Assembly (NCBI GenBank): GCA_001856825.1
Contig: ATMD01000004.1
Coordinates: 1 to 64,000, forward strand
Direction: 5' to 3'
DNA length: 64,000 nucleotides
From: Thermoplasmatales archaeon I-plasma
Lineage (GTDB): Archaea; Thermoplasmatota; Thermoplasmata; Thermoplasmatales; GCA-001856825
The position numbers and the translations under genes were made by a program. Position 1 is the first letter of the stretch; each line of letters opens with the position of its first letter. The notes under the pieces are model-generated. The model had not been told where the DNA came from. It was given only the letters and a program-made list of their open reading frames with translations, and ran no database searches. Shown here piece after piece: positions 53,534-61,936 of this stretch.

Positions 53534-53785
53534 TCAATAAACGTTCTTTCTGTGTCCAATCTTGATAACTACAACTATTAGCTCGCTGTTCTTTATTTGA
53601 TAAATTGCCCTATAGCCCCCAATCCTCAGGCTCCAGAGTCCCGTAAGTATTGAGGTCAGAGGTTTTCCGCTCTCGGGTTCCTTTTCAAGTTTGCGAAGTG
53701 ATTTGATTATCCTGTTCCTTATTTGCTTGTCACATTTCTTGATAAACTTCTCAGATTCCGCTGTGAGGACTATGTCAAACGACAA
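53534..53785 (-). CDS. relE: RelE-family toxin
   Basis: 83 residues with the RelE pattern: AESEKFIKKCDKQIRNRI, EKEPESGKPLT, GLWSLRIGGYRAIYQI and the terminal IGHRKNVY. It is expected to cut ribosome-bound mRNA. It lies two bases after the antitoxin gene. All key regions are intact, so the pair appears functional. Confidence 0.85.
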   Translation of the reverse strand: MSFDIVLTAESEKFIKKCDKQIRNRIIKSLRKLEKEPESGKPLTSILTGLWSLRIGGYRAIYQIKNSELIVVVIKIGHRKNVY

Positions 53786-53787
53786 TA

Positions 53788-54048
53788 CTATTCAAGCTCC
53801 CTGCTGATTTTATCGAGAGGCTTTGTCTTTCCTGCCTTAATGTCTTCAAGTCCTCGAGCAATTCCCCTCATTATTTCCGGGTCAGAAAGAATGTCGAGTG
53901 TTTCTATCAGTGATTCCCTGCTGGCAACATCTGGTGAATATGAGTCTATCAATCTTGAAATCAAGTCGTTGTAGGATTCTCTTGGATGTATTTTTAAGTG
54001 GTTAAGCCTCTCTTTGAGTTCATTGTCAATTTGAACTGTTGTTACCAT
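53788..54048 (-). CDS. relB: RelB/ribbon-helix-helix-type antitoxin
   Basis: Start chosen at the ATG at 54048 (MVTTVQIDNELKERL), which gives the typical ribbon-helix-helix opening; an earlier start at 54081 adds a poor leader. The 86-residue protein continues with an acidic linker and a Lys-rich tail that would wrap RelE. Direct repeats TAGGTAGCAA (54049-54070) lie just at its promoter and may be its operator. Confidence 0.75.
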   Translation of the reverse strand: MVTTVQIDNELKERLNHLKIHPRESYNDLISRLIDSYSPDVASRESLIETLDILSDPEIMRGIARGLEDIKAGKTKPLDKISRELE

Positions 54049-54070
54049 AGGTAGCAATAGGTAGCAATAG

Positions 54071-54181
54071 TTAATAAACATTATGGAAAATGTAAGTTGT
54101 AAAAGCTGGATTGGAATTAGATAACTTCATTCTGCCCATGTCCATAACCGCCGAACCGCAGTTCTAGCACTTCGCCTCCAT
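54071..54181 (-). pseudogene. Zinc-ribbon fragment interrupted by TAG
   Basis: From an ATG at 54181 the frame reads MEAKC, TAG, NCGSAVMDMG and continues to TAA at 54071. The interrupted CxNCG is the first knuckle of a zinc ribbon. The second knuckle is missing. Probably a fragment of a decayed gene. Confidence 0.4.
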
Positions 54182-54361
54182 GGATGCGAATTATGTCTAC
54201 AGTATAAGCGTTAGCACTCAACCGTTGTGCGAAATGATCCCCCGTCTGTGTTGGTTAGCTACAGTACTTCAAGGCATCCGGGCCATGTGGTCAGTTCAAA
54301 CTGTGAATTGACATTCTCGTTTGACGGGAAATTATTAAATGGGTCTTGAGATTATGACGTT

Positions 54362-54808
54362 ATGTTGGACAGCGATGCATCTACAGCAAAAACATTGACA
54401 CTTGTTGCCATAATACTCCAAGTGGTTTTCTTCGTGATTGGAATATTTGAGGTCATTGCATTAGTCGTGCTATTTTCCTTCAGGCCCAGCGTAACGACTT
54501 CCACCGGAACAACAGTGACAAGCCAGGTCGCGCCTATTAGTGGACTCGCCATCATTTCCCTTGTGTTCTCATTCGCATTGTTGATAGGTATAGTCTGGAT
54601 AATTCTCGACTACTTGCTAATATACAAGAAACTTAAGACAGAGAGGGTGAAGGAAGCGGAGACTCCAGCCATAGTGCTCGGGATAATACAACTCATATTT
54701 GGCGGATTGATTCCTGGAATACTGCTCATAATTGCGTACGTTAAGATAAGAGATTCAGAGAACAGAAGAAGATATATGCCAGAGGGGCAGCAGGGTACTC
54801 CCCCGTAG
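54362..54808 (+). CDS. Four-helix membrane protein, DUF4064-like
   Basis: 148 residues with four hydrophobic segments (about 10-36, 58-84, 103-120 and an adjoining half-helix) and a Gly/Pro-rich tail. The arrangement resembles DUF4064-type small membrane proteins. GTTATG at the start follows an AT-rich stretch. Function unknown. Confidence 0.55.
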   Translation: MLDSDASTAKTLTLVAIILQVVFFVIGIFEVIALVVLFSFRPSVTTSTGTTVTSQVAPISGLAIISLVFSFALLIGIVWIILDYLLIYKKLKTERVKEAETPAIVLGIIQLIFGGLIPGILLIIAYVKIRDSENRRRYMPEGQQGTPP

Positions 54809-54836
54809 TCCAGTGCATGGATCCTACACTTAATCC

Positions 54837-55013
54837 TTACAGACCCGACGAAGGTGATTTTGGAGAAACAGTCAGTGTAACTTTGAGCTTGATAGAGTAA
54901 ACGACTGCAGCCATAACGGCAACAGCTATTATACAGTAGAAAAGTGCAACTGTGAAATGCTCTGCAGCCGGAAGCTCGATGAATGCCTTTGATTGTAATG
55001 ATGATACAATCAA
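54837..55013 (-). CDS. Possible 58-residue single-pass membrane protein or remnant
   Basis: A TTG at 55013 has AGGAGG a few bases upstream and opens LIVSSLQSKAFIELPAAEHF, then a transmembrane helix (VALFYCIIAVAVMAAVV) and a basic/Ser-rich tail. The same frame continues 13 codons upstream of the TTG to a stop, and the sequence resembles the end of a transporter. Real small gene and transporter remnant are both possible. Confidence 0.35.
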   Translation of the reverse strand: MIVSSLQSKAFIELPAAEHFTVALFYCIIAVAVMAAVVYSIKLKVTLTVSPKSPSSGL

Positions 55014-55092
55014 CTTTCCTCCTGTGCCTACCGGATGATAAACACCATAATAAGGTACGAATTATTTATATAGAAGAGATAACTCGCATTTA

Positions 55093-55677
55093 ATGAATTT
55101 CATATCAAGGCTTGACAATTTGGGACAGCACAATGTGAGCAATGCGATAAACTCACCATCAATCAAAACAAGAATGAACTTTTCTTTAGAACTTAACAGA
55201 CTTGGTGATTCCAACGGTCACAATACAGATTATAATTCCATATTTTCTCTTGTCAGAAAAGCGGTAAAATCCACTATCAGAAAGGAAAGAGTAGGGCTTG
55301 GCCTGGCGCTTGCAGACCTACCGGCACAGCTTGGGGCGTTTTGGGAAGTGGGAGGAAACTACATTGTGATGAACAGAAATCTTCTGGATGCACTCAAGGT
55401 TGCCAATCGCTCTGATACAGAAGTGAATTCGTTCGTCTTCGTTATCTTGATGCATGAATATCTCCACTCACTTGGTGTTTTGGATGAGAACAGGGCAAGG
55501 GAAATGACTGCCAGAATTTGTGCGACGATATTCGAGGAAGGGCATCCGGCATTTGAAATTGGTACCAAAGATCCGTGGCAGGTTTATCCATTTCTCATGA
55601 AAATACCAAATGGAAATGGTGGGAACCTGAAATTCATAACCAATTTTGATTCCGATGCCGTATCATACATAATGTGA
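55093..55677 (+). CDS. Putative zinc metalloprotease (HExxH)
   Basis: 194 residues with HEYLHSLG (H121, E122, H125) in a hydrophobic helix (FVFVILMHEYLHSLGVLDEN), the zinc-binding HExxHxxG pattern of gluzincin/metzincin-like proteases; the following Glu/Asp residues could supply the third ligand. No signal peptide, so it should be cytoplasmic. TATA-like AATTATTTATATAG (55058-55071) lies about 25 bases upstream, a leaderless promoter. Confidence 0.7.
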   Translation: MNFISRLDNLGQHNVSNAINSPSIKTRMNFSLELNRLGDSNGHNTDYNSIFSLVRKAVKSTIRKERVGLGLALADLPAQLGAFWEVGGNYIVMNRNLLDALKVANRSDTEVNSFVFVILMHEYLHSLGVLDENRAREMTARICATIFEEGHPAFEIGTKDPWQVYPFLMKIPNGNGGNLKFITNFDSDAVSYIM

Positions 55678-56152
55678 CCTTTGAATAAATGCATAGTCCA
55701 TCTTCGATCAACAAAAGTCAATGATAATCCTCACTACTGCATTCAGATGCCGGCAAATGCTACCTTTGCAACTTGTATAGGCTATTTCTTCCTGTTATTG
55801 ATGGACTGTCCTGAGAAGCAATGGAAACATCTGTTGTAATGAATAACGGTAGTTGTAAAGAAGTGATTGATTTAGTCAGGGGAAATATCGTGAAAAATTT
55901 GATGTTGATGAATATCAATGAGAACAATGCCGCACCTACCTAGTTCTATGGTGGACTGCTCGTGAAGACCAAGTTTGTTGTTTCTACTGGACCGTATCCA
56001 CCTAAAGACATTCCCTTATTAATCGGCTTATCCTGCTTATGAGATTAACAATGAACCATCTGAAAGCCAGCTTTGACTTCAGGGGCAGAATTTATCCCAT
56101 GAAATGACAGGCAATTCAATGTAATCGCATATGTAGAACTCAAAAAGAACGG
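55678..56152. other. Gene-poor region with one interrupted frame
   Basis: Apart from the remnant at 55821-56042, no gene or structure stands out. It separates the metalloprotease from the end of the pilus operon and may contain that operon's terminator, which was not identified. Confidence 0.35.
55821..56042 (+). pseudogene. 73-codon frame interrupted by TAG, unknown protein
   Basis: ATG at 55821 opens METSVVMNNGSCKEVIDLV..., TAG occurs at 55941-55943, and the frame then continues FYGGLLVKTKFVVSTGPYPP to TGA. Protein-like composition on both sides suggests one gene cut by a nonsense mutation. Family unknown. Confidence 0.35.
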
Positions 56153-56995
56153 TTAACCATTCGCAGATACCATAACGCTGACTTCCGTCACTTGCAGTGC
56201 GATTGGAATAGAAGTTGAATATAAGGAAATATAGTCATATCCTGCCGTACTGGCAACATACGATAGATGCAGGTTGTGAATTGGTGAGAGTTCCTGTTTG
56301 AGCACATTATAGAGCCTTTCACCTGAATTTGAAGAGCAGGTTATCGTCAGGTTACCGGCCATAAGAATTGAAATTTTTGACAATGCTGTGAGACCAAGGC
56401 TAAATGGAGACTGAGTGGAAATGTTAAATGGCCCTCCCATGAGATTGAAAAGGTTCATTGTAAGATTAATTGAGCCGTTGGATGGAGGATTAACCTGAAC
56501 AAGGTTGGACTCAAAGGTGGTATTAATAGGAGGATTGCTTCCCACCTGCTCGTAGAAGACAGTTGAAAACTCATAAGAGTATGCCTCATCAACAAAATAT
56601 CTGTTGTTTGTTACTACTGTCAGAACTCCCCCGGAACTGATTTTCTCTGTTGAGTTGCTGATTGAGAGGAATCCGCTAGACGCACCATTTGAAGAAGACA
56701 AGCTGAGTTCACCAACTGTAGGACTGGAGAAAAGTGGAATGTAACTCGACTGAAGATTGAAGGCAACTGAAGATGAAGAACCTTGCTGGTAGCTGGATGA
56801 CAACTGGCTCAAGGTGCTGGTCAACTGTACCATTTCATTTTGTACACTTGACGAATATTGCTCCTCGTATGACCTCATTTCTGCAGGTACATAGCTTGTT
56901 ATGAAGAGGCTCAGAAGGAATACGAATATTAGTATGGCGAAAATTGCGCCGACCGCGGTAGCGACACCTTCTTCCTCATATCTCACCGGCTTCAT
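56153..56995 (-). CDS. Type IV pilin-like secreted protein
   Basis: Start chosen at the ATG at 56995, right after the ATPase stop; a longer frame to 57049 overlaps that gene more. The 280-residue protein has the archaeal pilin layout: short charged leader (KPVRYEEEG), then VATAVGAIFAILIFVFLLS, then a long Ser/Gln-rich extracellular domain. Cleavage by the prepilin peptidase would be after the Gly. Probably the structural or adhesive subunit of the pilus made by the upstream genes. Confidence 0.7.
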   Translation of the reverse strand: MKPVRYEEEGVATAVGAIFAILIFVFLLSLFITSYVPAEMRSYEEQYSSSVQNEMVQLTSTLSQLSSSYQQGSSSSVAFNLQSSYIPLFSSPTVGELSLSSSNGASSGFLSISNSTEKISSGGVLTVVTNNRYFVDEAYSYEFSTVFYEQVGSNPPINTTFESNLVQVNPPSNGSINLTMNLFNLMGGPFNISTQSPFSLGLTALSKISILMAGNLTITCSSNSGERLYNVLKQELSPIHNLHLSYVASTAGYDYISLYSTSIPIALQVTEVSVMVSANG

Positions 56996-56996
56996 C

Positions 56997-58586
56997 TCAT
57001 TCACCACCACTGCCTGATTCCGGGCGAGCAGCGTGCGGAGATGACCCATATGCCAACCCGTTTATCATATCTGAGAACTTGTATATGTCCAACCGTGCCC
57101 CGTCCTTTATTTCTTCAAGAACCTTCTTCTTTCTATCCATAATGCTGTTCAGTTGTTCCGTAGTCATGTTCTCTGATCTTAGGACCCTGTCGTGCAGGTA
57201 TGAGTGGCCACTGTACAGGAACCGGTCCGTATTTTGGTCCCAGTCGAACACTGTATTGGTTATTACTTCGTTTGTCTGTTTTTCGACCCCAACAACTTCA
57301 ACTACCTTCTGTATCCGCCTGGCGTTCCTTCCGCCGGCTTTCACTATTCCCTGCAGCAATATTATGTTGAGAGATGAAATCATCGATCTTGGAATGTTCA
57401 ATGGTTCACCCTCCAGCCTATGAATGAACGACGGTATGTCGTTGGAATGGAATGTACTGATTGCGGTGTGGCCAACTGCCATCGACTGGAAAACAGTGTA
57501 GGCCTCCCTTCCCCTTACCTCTCCTACGATGATATAATCAGGGCGCTGCCTTAAACTGTTAACAAGAAGGTCGAACATGCTCACCTCTCCAATCCTTTTC
57601 CCAGTAGCGGGGTTAACGTCCCCTGTCCCCTGCCTTGTAAGAGTCTGGACCCAGTTCTCGTGAGGTATATTCAACTCCTTTGTATCTTCTATGCTCACGA
57701 TCTTCTTGTCAGTCGGGATGAAGGAGAGAATTGCATTTAGGGTTGTTGTTTTCCCGGAAGCCGTCCCTCCGACGATAAAAATGTTCTGCCCCACCTCAAG
57801 TGCGTGCCAGATATATGCGGCAATGTCAGCACTCATCGTTCCTAGCTTGATAAGGTCTATTGGAGTGAACGGGTCATTTCTGAACCTCCTTATGGTGAAT
57901 GTTGACCCATTCTTTGTGACCTCCCTTCCAAGCGTAGCCTGGATCCTGGAACCGTCAGGAAGCGAGCAGTCAACCATGGGAACTGCTATGGAAATGTGCT
58001 TCCCTGAGCGTTGTACAATTAACCTGACGAAGTCATCCAAATCTTGCTCTGTTTCAAAAATCATGCTTGTTGCAATGGAGCCAAACTTTCTGTGAACAAC
58101 GTAAATAGGAGTGTTTGGGCCGACGCAAGAAATGTCTTCTATCGTCTCGTCCAGTAGAGGAACCTGAATCTTACCAAAACCCTCGAGCTCCCTGTAGAAG
58201 TAATAGAAAGCCTTCTCGAGCTCTATATCGGGAATGTTGGATTTTGACAGTACTTTGAATTGTTCCAGTGATTTCCTCATGACCGCTATCCTTTCTTCCT
58301 TATTTTCTGGAAATGCATTTACTGAAGCCAAAAAATAATTTCTTGCATTGGAAATGAATGAGATGGTTTCCTTTCCCAAGATTGGCTCTACTGCAACATA
58401 AGAATACATTCCAGTCCCCCTTTCCTTCAGGATCCTTGCTGAACTGAAGGGAGGTTCTATCTGATACTCTTCCACGATATCCTGGTATTCAGCTAAAGGT
58501 TCCGCCTTGCATAACTCCTCGTGAGTGAATTTACTATCAAGCTTGTATTTGGTCTGCGATGATTGGGACGAATACACCATTGCCAT
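56997..58586 (-). CDS. Type IV pilus / type II secretion ATPase (GspE/VirB11-like), second copy
   Basis: 529 residues. Walker A GGTASGKTTTLNAI, the Asp box (VSIEDTKELNIPH), Walker B (DYIIVGEVRG) and the His box (AISTFHSN) are all intact. It powers pilus assembly from the cytoplasmic face of the membrane. It pairs with the GspF-like protein two bases upstream and precedes the pilin. Clear paralogue of the ATPase at 60338-61897. Confidence 0.9.
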   Translation of the reverse strand: MAMVYSSQSSQTKYKLDSKFTHEELCKAEPLAEYQDIVEEYQIEPPFSSARILKERGTGMYSYVAVEPILGKETISFISNARNYFLASVNAFPENKEERIAVMRKSLEQFKVLSKSNIPDIELEKAFYYFYRELEGFGKIQVPLLDETIEDISCVGPNTPIYVVHRKFGSIATSMIFETEQDLDDFVRLIVQRSGKHISIAVPMVDCSLPDGSRIQATLGREVTKNGSTFTIRRFRNDPFTPIDLIKLGTMSADIAAYIWHALEVGQNIFIVGGTASGKTTTLNAILSFIPTDKKIVSIEDTKELNIPHENWVQTLTRQGTGDVNPATGKRIGEVSMFDLLVNSLRQRPDYIIVGEVRGREAYTVFQSMAVGHTAISTFHSNDIPSFIHRLEGEPLNIPRSMISSLNIILLQGIVKAGGRNARRIQKVVEVVGVEKQTNEVITNTVFDWDQNTDRFLYSGHSYLHDRVLRSENMTTEQLNSIMDRKKKVLEEIKDGARLDIYKFSDMINGLAYGSSPHAARPESGSGGE

Positions 58587-58588
58587 AG

Positions 58589-59422
58589 CTAAATACCTCC
58601 CACCAGTAGAAGAACTACATACCCTGCTGATGCCAGGATAGCAGCATAGAGCATTCCACTGAGATATCTCCCGTCTCCCAGCACGCCTGACATAAACCCG
58701 CTTCCGATACCCTGTATTATCACTACCCCTGTCAGGATGTTCTCGATCTCAGGGATGGACGTAAGATTGAGGAGATATAACGATGACGCTGTATTTCCAG
58801 GAACTAGTTGCTGTGCCATCTTCGGGAAGAACTGCAAGTCAAGGATCACGACAGTGAGGAGAAATACTACGTAGGATATCACTATTATAATTATGTAGCT
58901 CCTCAGTTGGGAATATTTTTCACTCGTAAGGAACTGGGTTTCCTTGGACGTGTTTGCTATCAGGTTCAGGACTTCAGACAGGTTTCCTCCCGACCTGTTG
59001 CATTCAATCACAGTGCTTATAAGCTTGACAACAAATGGGGTATTGTTCCTTGCTGCAAATTGCGACAGCGCTTCGTCGACCGATATTCCCCACCTGATCT
59101 GCAATGCCACCTTCTTTACTTCCCCGCTCAGGATTCCGTACTGGCCTTCAGAGGCTACAGTTATGGAATCTGCAAGGTTCGTGCCAAATTTAGATGCCTC
59201 TGCCACATCCCTGATGAAGTCTGGAAGCCTGCTTTCTATGGCTTTTATCCTCCTCCTCTTAAGGAGGTCATCAAGCCCTGGGGGCACCAAGATCAGGACT
59301 GTGCCAAGAACAATGAAATCGAACGAGAGCGAATAATTGCCTGAAAATCGTACGTGGAAGTACAGGGCAATAATAAGTGAAGCAACGCCAAGTGAAACAC
59401 CAGATAGAGAGAGCCTGTTCAA
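58589..59422 (-). CDS. GspF/TadC-like pilus membrane platform protein
   Basis: 277 residues with two N-terminal helices, the GspF domain (RLPDFIRDVAEASKFGTNLADSI..., ECNRSGGNLSEVL) and three C-terminal helices. It overlaps the next upstream gene by four bases. It likely forms the membrane platform together with the TadB-like protein or on its own with the second ATPase. Confidence 0.85.
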   Translation of the reverse strand: MNRLSLSGVSLGVASLIIALYFHVRFSGNYSLSFDFIVLGTVLILVPPGLDDLLKRRRIKAIESRLPDFIRDVAEASKFGTNLADSITVASEGQYGILSGEVKKVALQIRWGISVDEALSQFAARNNTPFVVKLISTVIECNRSGGNLSEVLNLIANTSKETQFLTSEKYSQLRSYIIIIVISYVVFLLTVVILDLQFFPKMAQQLVPGNTASSLYLLNLTSIPEIENILTGVVIIQGIGSGFMSGVLGDGRYLSGMLYAAILASAGYVVLLLVGGI

Positions 59423-60345
59423 GATATATTCACCTCCTTGTTCACACTTGAGATTACCAGCACGAACGCAGCTATCATCACTGGAAGCACAAGGAATGAG
59501 AAGACAAGCAGGAATGAAATCGTTGCACCGCTCGCATTTCTTGCAATTACGGACATCACGGCCAGGATCACGATCAGGAAGAGGGGAAAGGCAACGCCTA
59601 TGGTTACGTAGGTTTCAGCGAAGACTGAAACGCTCTCTGAATTCTTCTTCAGGGATACTCTCAGCATATTCTGGTATTCCATTGCCTTGTTTACGAAGTA
59701 CGGCTTCAACCTGGCACCGGCCGCGGATGCAGTGACCGCACCCTGAAGGAATTTCTGCCATTCTACCGATGGACTCTTCCTGGCAACTTCTTCTATTGCA
59801 CTGAATATGTCCATTCCCATGAGTTCCGTGCGATTAGCTATCTTGGAAGCTTCCCTGCTGACTTCCCCGTATTCATTCATACTCGAAAGCTTCACCATTA
59901 TCGTGTTTATGGGGACATCTGCATTTGACATCGCCGATATGAATGCCAGCGCCGACCCAAGGTTCTCATCAATCTTCTTCCCCCTCGAGGATGACCTCAT
60001 TTGTGGCAGATATAGCCCAATTCCAATGACAAGAATGATTGATGTTGGTAAAGCTAGTGCAACGACAGGAGGGTGAAATTTCAGGAGATAAGCAGTCAGC
60101 GCTACAATCGCAAAAACTATGCCGACGATGAGACCTAAAAAAAAGACCTCGCTTGTGTATGCTGCAGACGACAAGTCCATATCTGCCCTGTCGAGTTGCA
60201 TTTGCAAATTTTCAAGGAAACCTGACTTTTTGTCTTCAAGAAAAAGGGAAAATATCCTTTCTGAAGTCTTCCTGAATGCGCTCCTCTCTTTCGACAAGCT
60301 TTCACCGCTGGATATGGAAACATCTTGATTCGGCGGATCAGGCAT
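59419..60345 (-). CDS. GspF/TadB-like pilus membrane platform protein
   Basis: 308 residues. A charged cytoplasmic N-terminal part (about 1-60) is followed by two helices, the GspF core (GSALAFISAMSNADVPINTI...) and two C-terminal helices. It overlaps the first ATPase gene by eight bases and the TadC-like gene by four, so the set is translationally coupled. Confidence 0.85.
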   Translation of the reverse strand: MPDPPNQDVSISSGESLSKERSAFRKTSERIFSLFLEDKKSGFLENLQMQLDRADMDLSSAAYTSEVFFLGLIVGIVFAIVALTAYLLKFHPPVVALALPTSIILVIGIGLYLPQMRSSSRGKKIDENLGSALAFISAMSNADVPINTIMVKLSSMNEYGEVSREASKIANRTELMGMDIFSAIEEVARKSPSVEWQKFLQGAVTASAAGARLKPYFVNKAMEYQNMLRVSLKKNSESVSVFAETYVTIGVAFPLFLIVILAVMSVIARNASGATISFLLVFSFLVLPVMIAAFVLVISSVNKEVNIS

Positions 60346-61897
60346 CTGGTCCCCCCTCTCTTTTCATTCCCCCTGCTAACTCCGAGTAGGCCTTCTCGGA
60401 ATCAAGCGAGTACTGTATTAGGTACTTCCACAGTTCGCTGTACCCACCCAAGTTATGTTCAGCGAGGAAACTGATTATCTCATTTCTCTGCCTGAAGTCA
60501 TCCATCAATCCTTCAAGGAATACTGACTCCCCTGTCATGACTAGCATGTTTTTGGATTGGTCCCATGCGAATATTGTGTTGAACGTGATCTCATTAGTAT
60601 CAGGATCCATCTGGCCAATCTCTGAGACGTCCGTTATCCTCCTCCTTGACGTTCCACCGATCCTTACAATGGACTCTTTTACAACTATGTTTATGGAAGG
60701 AATCATTGTCCTAGGTATATTGAGCGGCTGGTTCTCGAGCCTTGTTATCATGTTCTCTACTGATTCTGCATGCATTGTTGTTAATGTTGTCTGTCCCATT
60801 GTCATCGCCTGGAAGAGGTTATAAGCTTCCTTCCCCCTTACTTCCCCTACAAGCATGTAATCCGGCCTCTGCCTAAGTGAACTCATCAGCAGGTCGAACA
60901 TGTCTATTTCCCCCGCAGACTTTCCGGAGATAAACCTCCCCTCTCCCACCCCTGCCCTCGTCACTGCTGCGATCCAGTTCCTGTGTGGAATGTTTATCTC
61001 CTTTGTATCCTCGATGCTCACGATCTTGGATGATGGAGGAATGAACAGGGAGATGGCATTGAGCGTAGACGTTTTCCCTACACCCGTTCCCCCTGTGATG
61101 ATTATGTTCTTTCCATGCTCTATAGCAAGCCAGAGGTAGGCCATTAGATCTGAAGACGCTGTTCCCGTTACAACAAGGTCTATTGGCGTTAGCGGCGTGT
61201 GCTTGAATAATCGTATTGAAAATGTACCGCCCCTTGGTGTCACTTCATTGCCGAATGTGGCATTTATCCTGTTACCCTCCGGGGAGGTTGCATCCAGTAT
61301 CGGGTCTGAAATGGATATCTGCTTGTTCCCCTTCTGGGCAAGGAGCACTATGAAATTGTTAAGCTCCCTGTCGCTGTCGAATTTCACATTTGTCTTCATG
61401 TTCTGGTACTTTCTGTGATAGACGTATATTGGGATCATTACGCCATCACACGAAATGTCCTCTATGTTGCTGTCTTCCATTATCGGGTCTATCTTGCCAT
61501 ATCCCATGAACTCCCTTTTGAATAGGTATTGTAAGTGGTCTATGGTTTCCCTGCTTACGCTTCTTCCACTGCCGAGAAAATATTTTTCAATCTCCTTTCT
61601 CAGATGGACATCTGTATTCTTCCTATCGGTAGACGCTGGAATCTCACCAAGTGCCTTTAGCAATGCTTTCCTAAGTTCCTCCATTTCCTCTTTCTCTTCA
61701 TTCCCCAGTTCAGCATCCACTAAATTGTAAAGCATTCTCGCACTGGCACGATGCCTGCTTATCTCCACCATAACGTACGGATTGATGGAATATGTTTCTA
61801 CCGGCTCCAGGTCTGCATCGCCCTTCGCAGCGCTACTACCCCCTTTGGAATCGTCATCGTGAAAAGAATTCTTGCCGTCTGGAGGAAAGCGGTCCAC
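60338..61897 (-). CDS. Type IV pilus / type II secretion ATPase, first copy
   Basis: 519 residues with a low-complexity N-terminal part (about 1-35), then GspE motifs: Walker A GGTGVGKTSTLNAI, VSIEDTKEINIPH, YMLVGEVRGKEA and TLTTMHAES. The sequence follows the second ATPase closely but with a distinct N terminus. First gene of the five-gene pilus operon, 39 bases downstream of polB. Confidence 0.9.
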   Translation of the reverse strand: MDRFPPDGKNSFHDDDSKGGSSAAKGDADLEPVETYSINPYVMVEISRHRASARMLYNLVDAELGNEEKEEMEELRKALLKALGEIPASTDRKNTDVHLRKEIEKYFLGSGRSVSRETIDHLQYLFKREFMGYGKIDPIMEDSNIEDISCDGVMIPIYVYHRKYQNMKTNVKFDSDRELNNFIVLLAQKGNKQISISDPILDATSPEGNRINATFGNEVTPRGGTFSIRLFKHTPLTPIDLVVTGTASSDLMAYLWLAIEHGKNIIITGGTGVGKTSTLNAISLFIPPSSKIVSIEDTKEINIPHRNWIAAVTRAGVGEGRFISGKSAGEIDMFDLLMSSLRQRPDYMLVGEVRGKEAYNLFQAMTMGQTTLTTMHAESVENMITRLENQPLNIPRTMIPSINIVVKESIVRIGGTSRRRITDVSEIGQMDPDTNEITFNTIFAWDQSKNMLVMTGESVFLEGLMDDFRQRNEIISFLAEHNLGGYSELWKYLIQYSLDSEKAYSELAGGMKREGGPDA

Positions 61898-61936
61898 AGT
61901 GTTTATTTACACTTAGAATAAATATTGTTTCACTGA

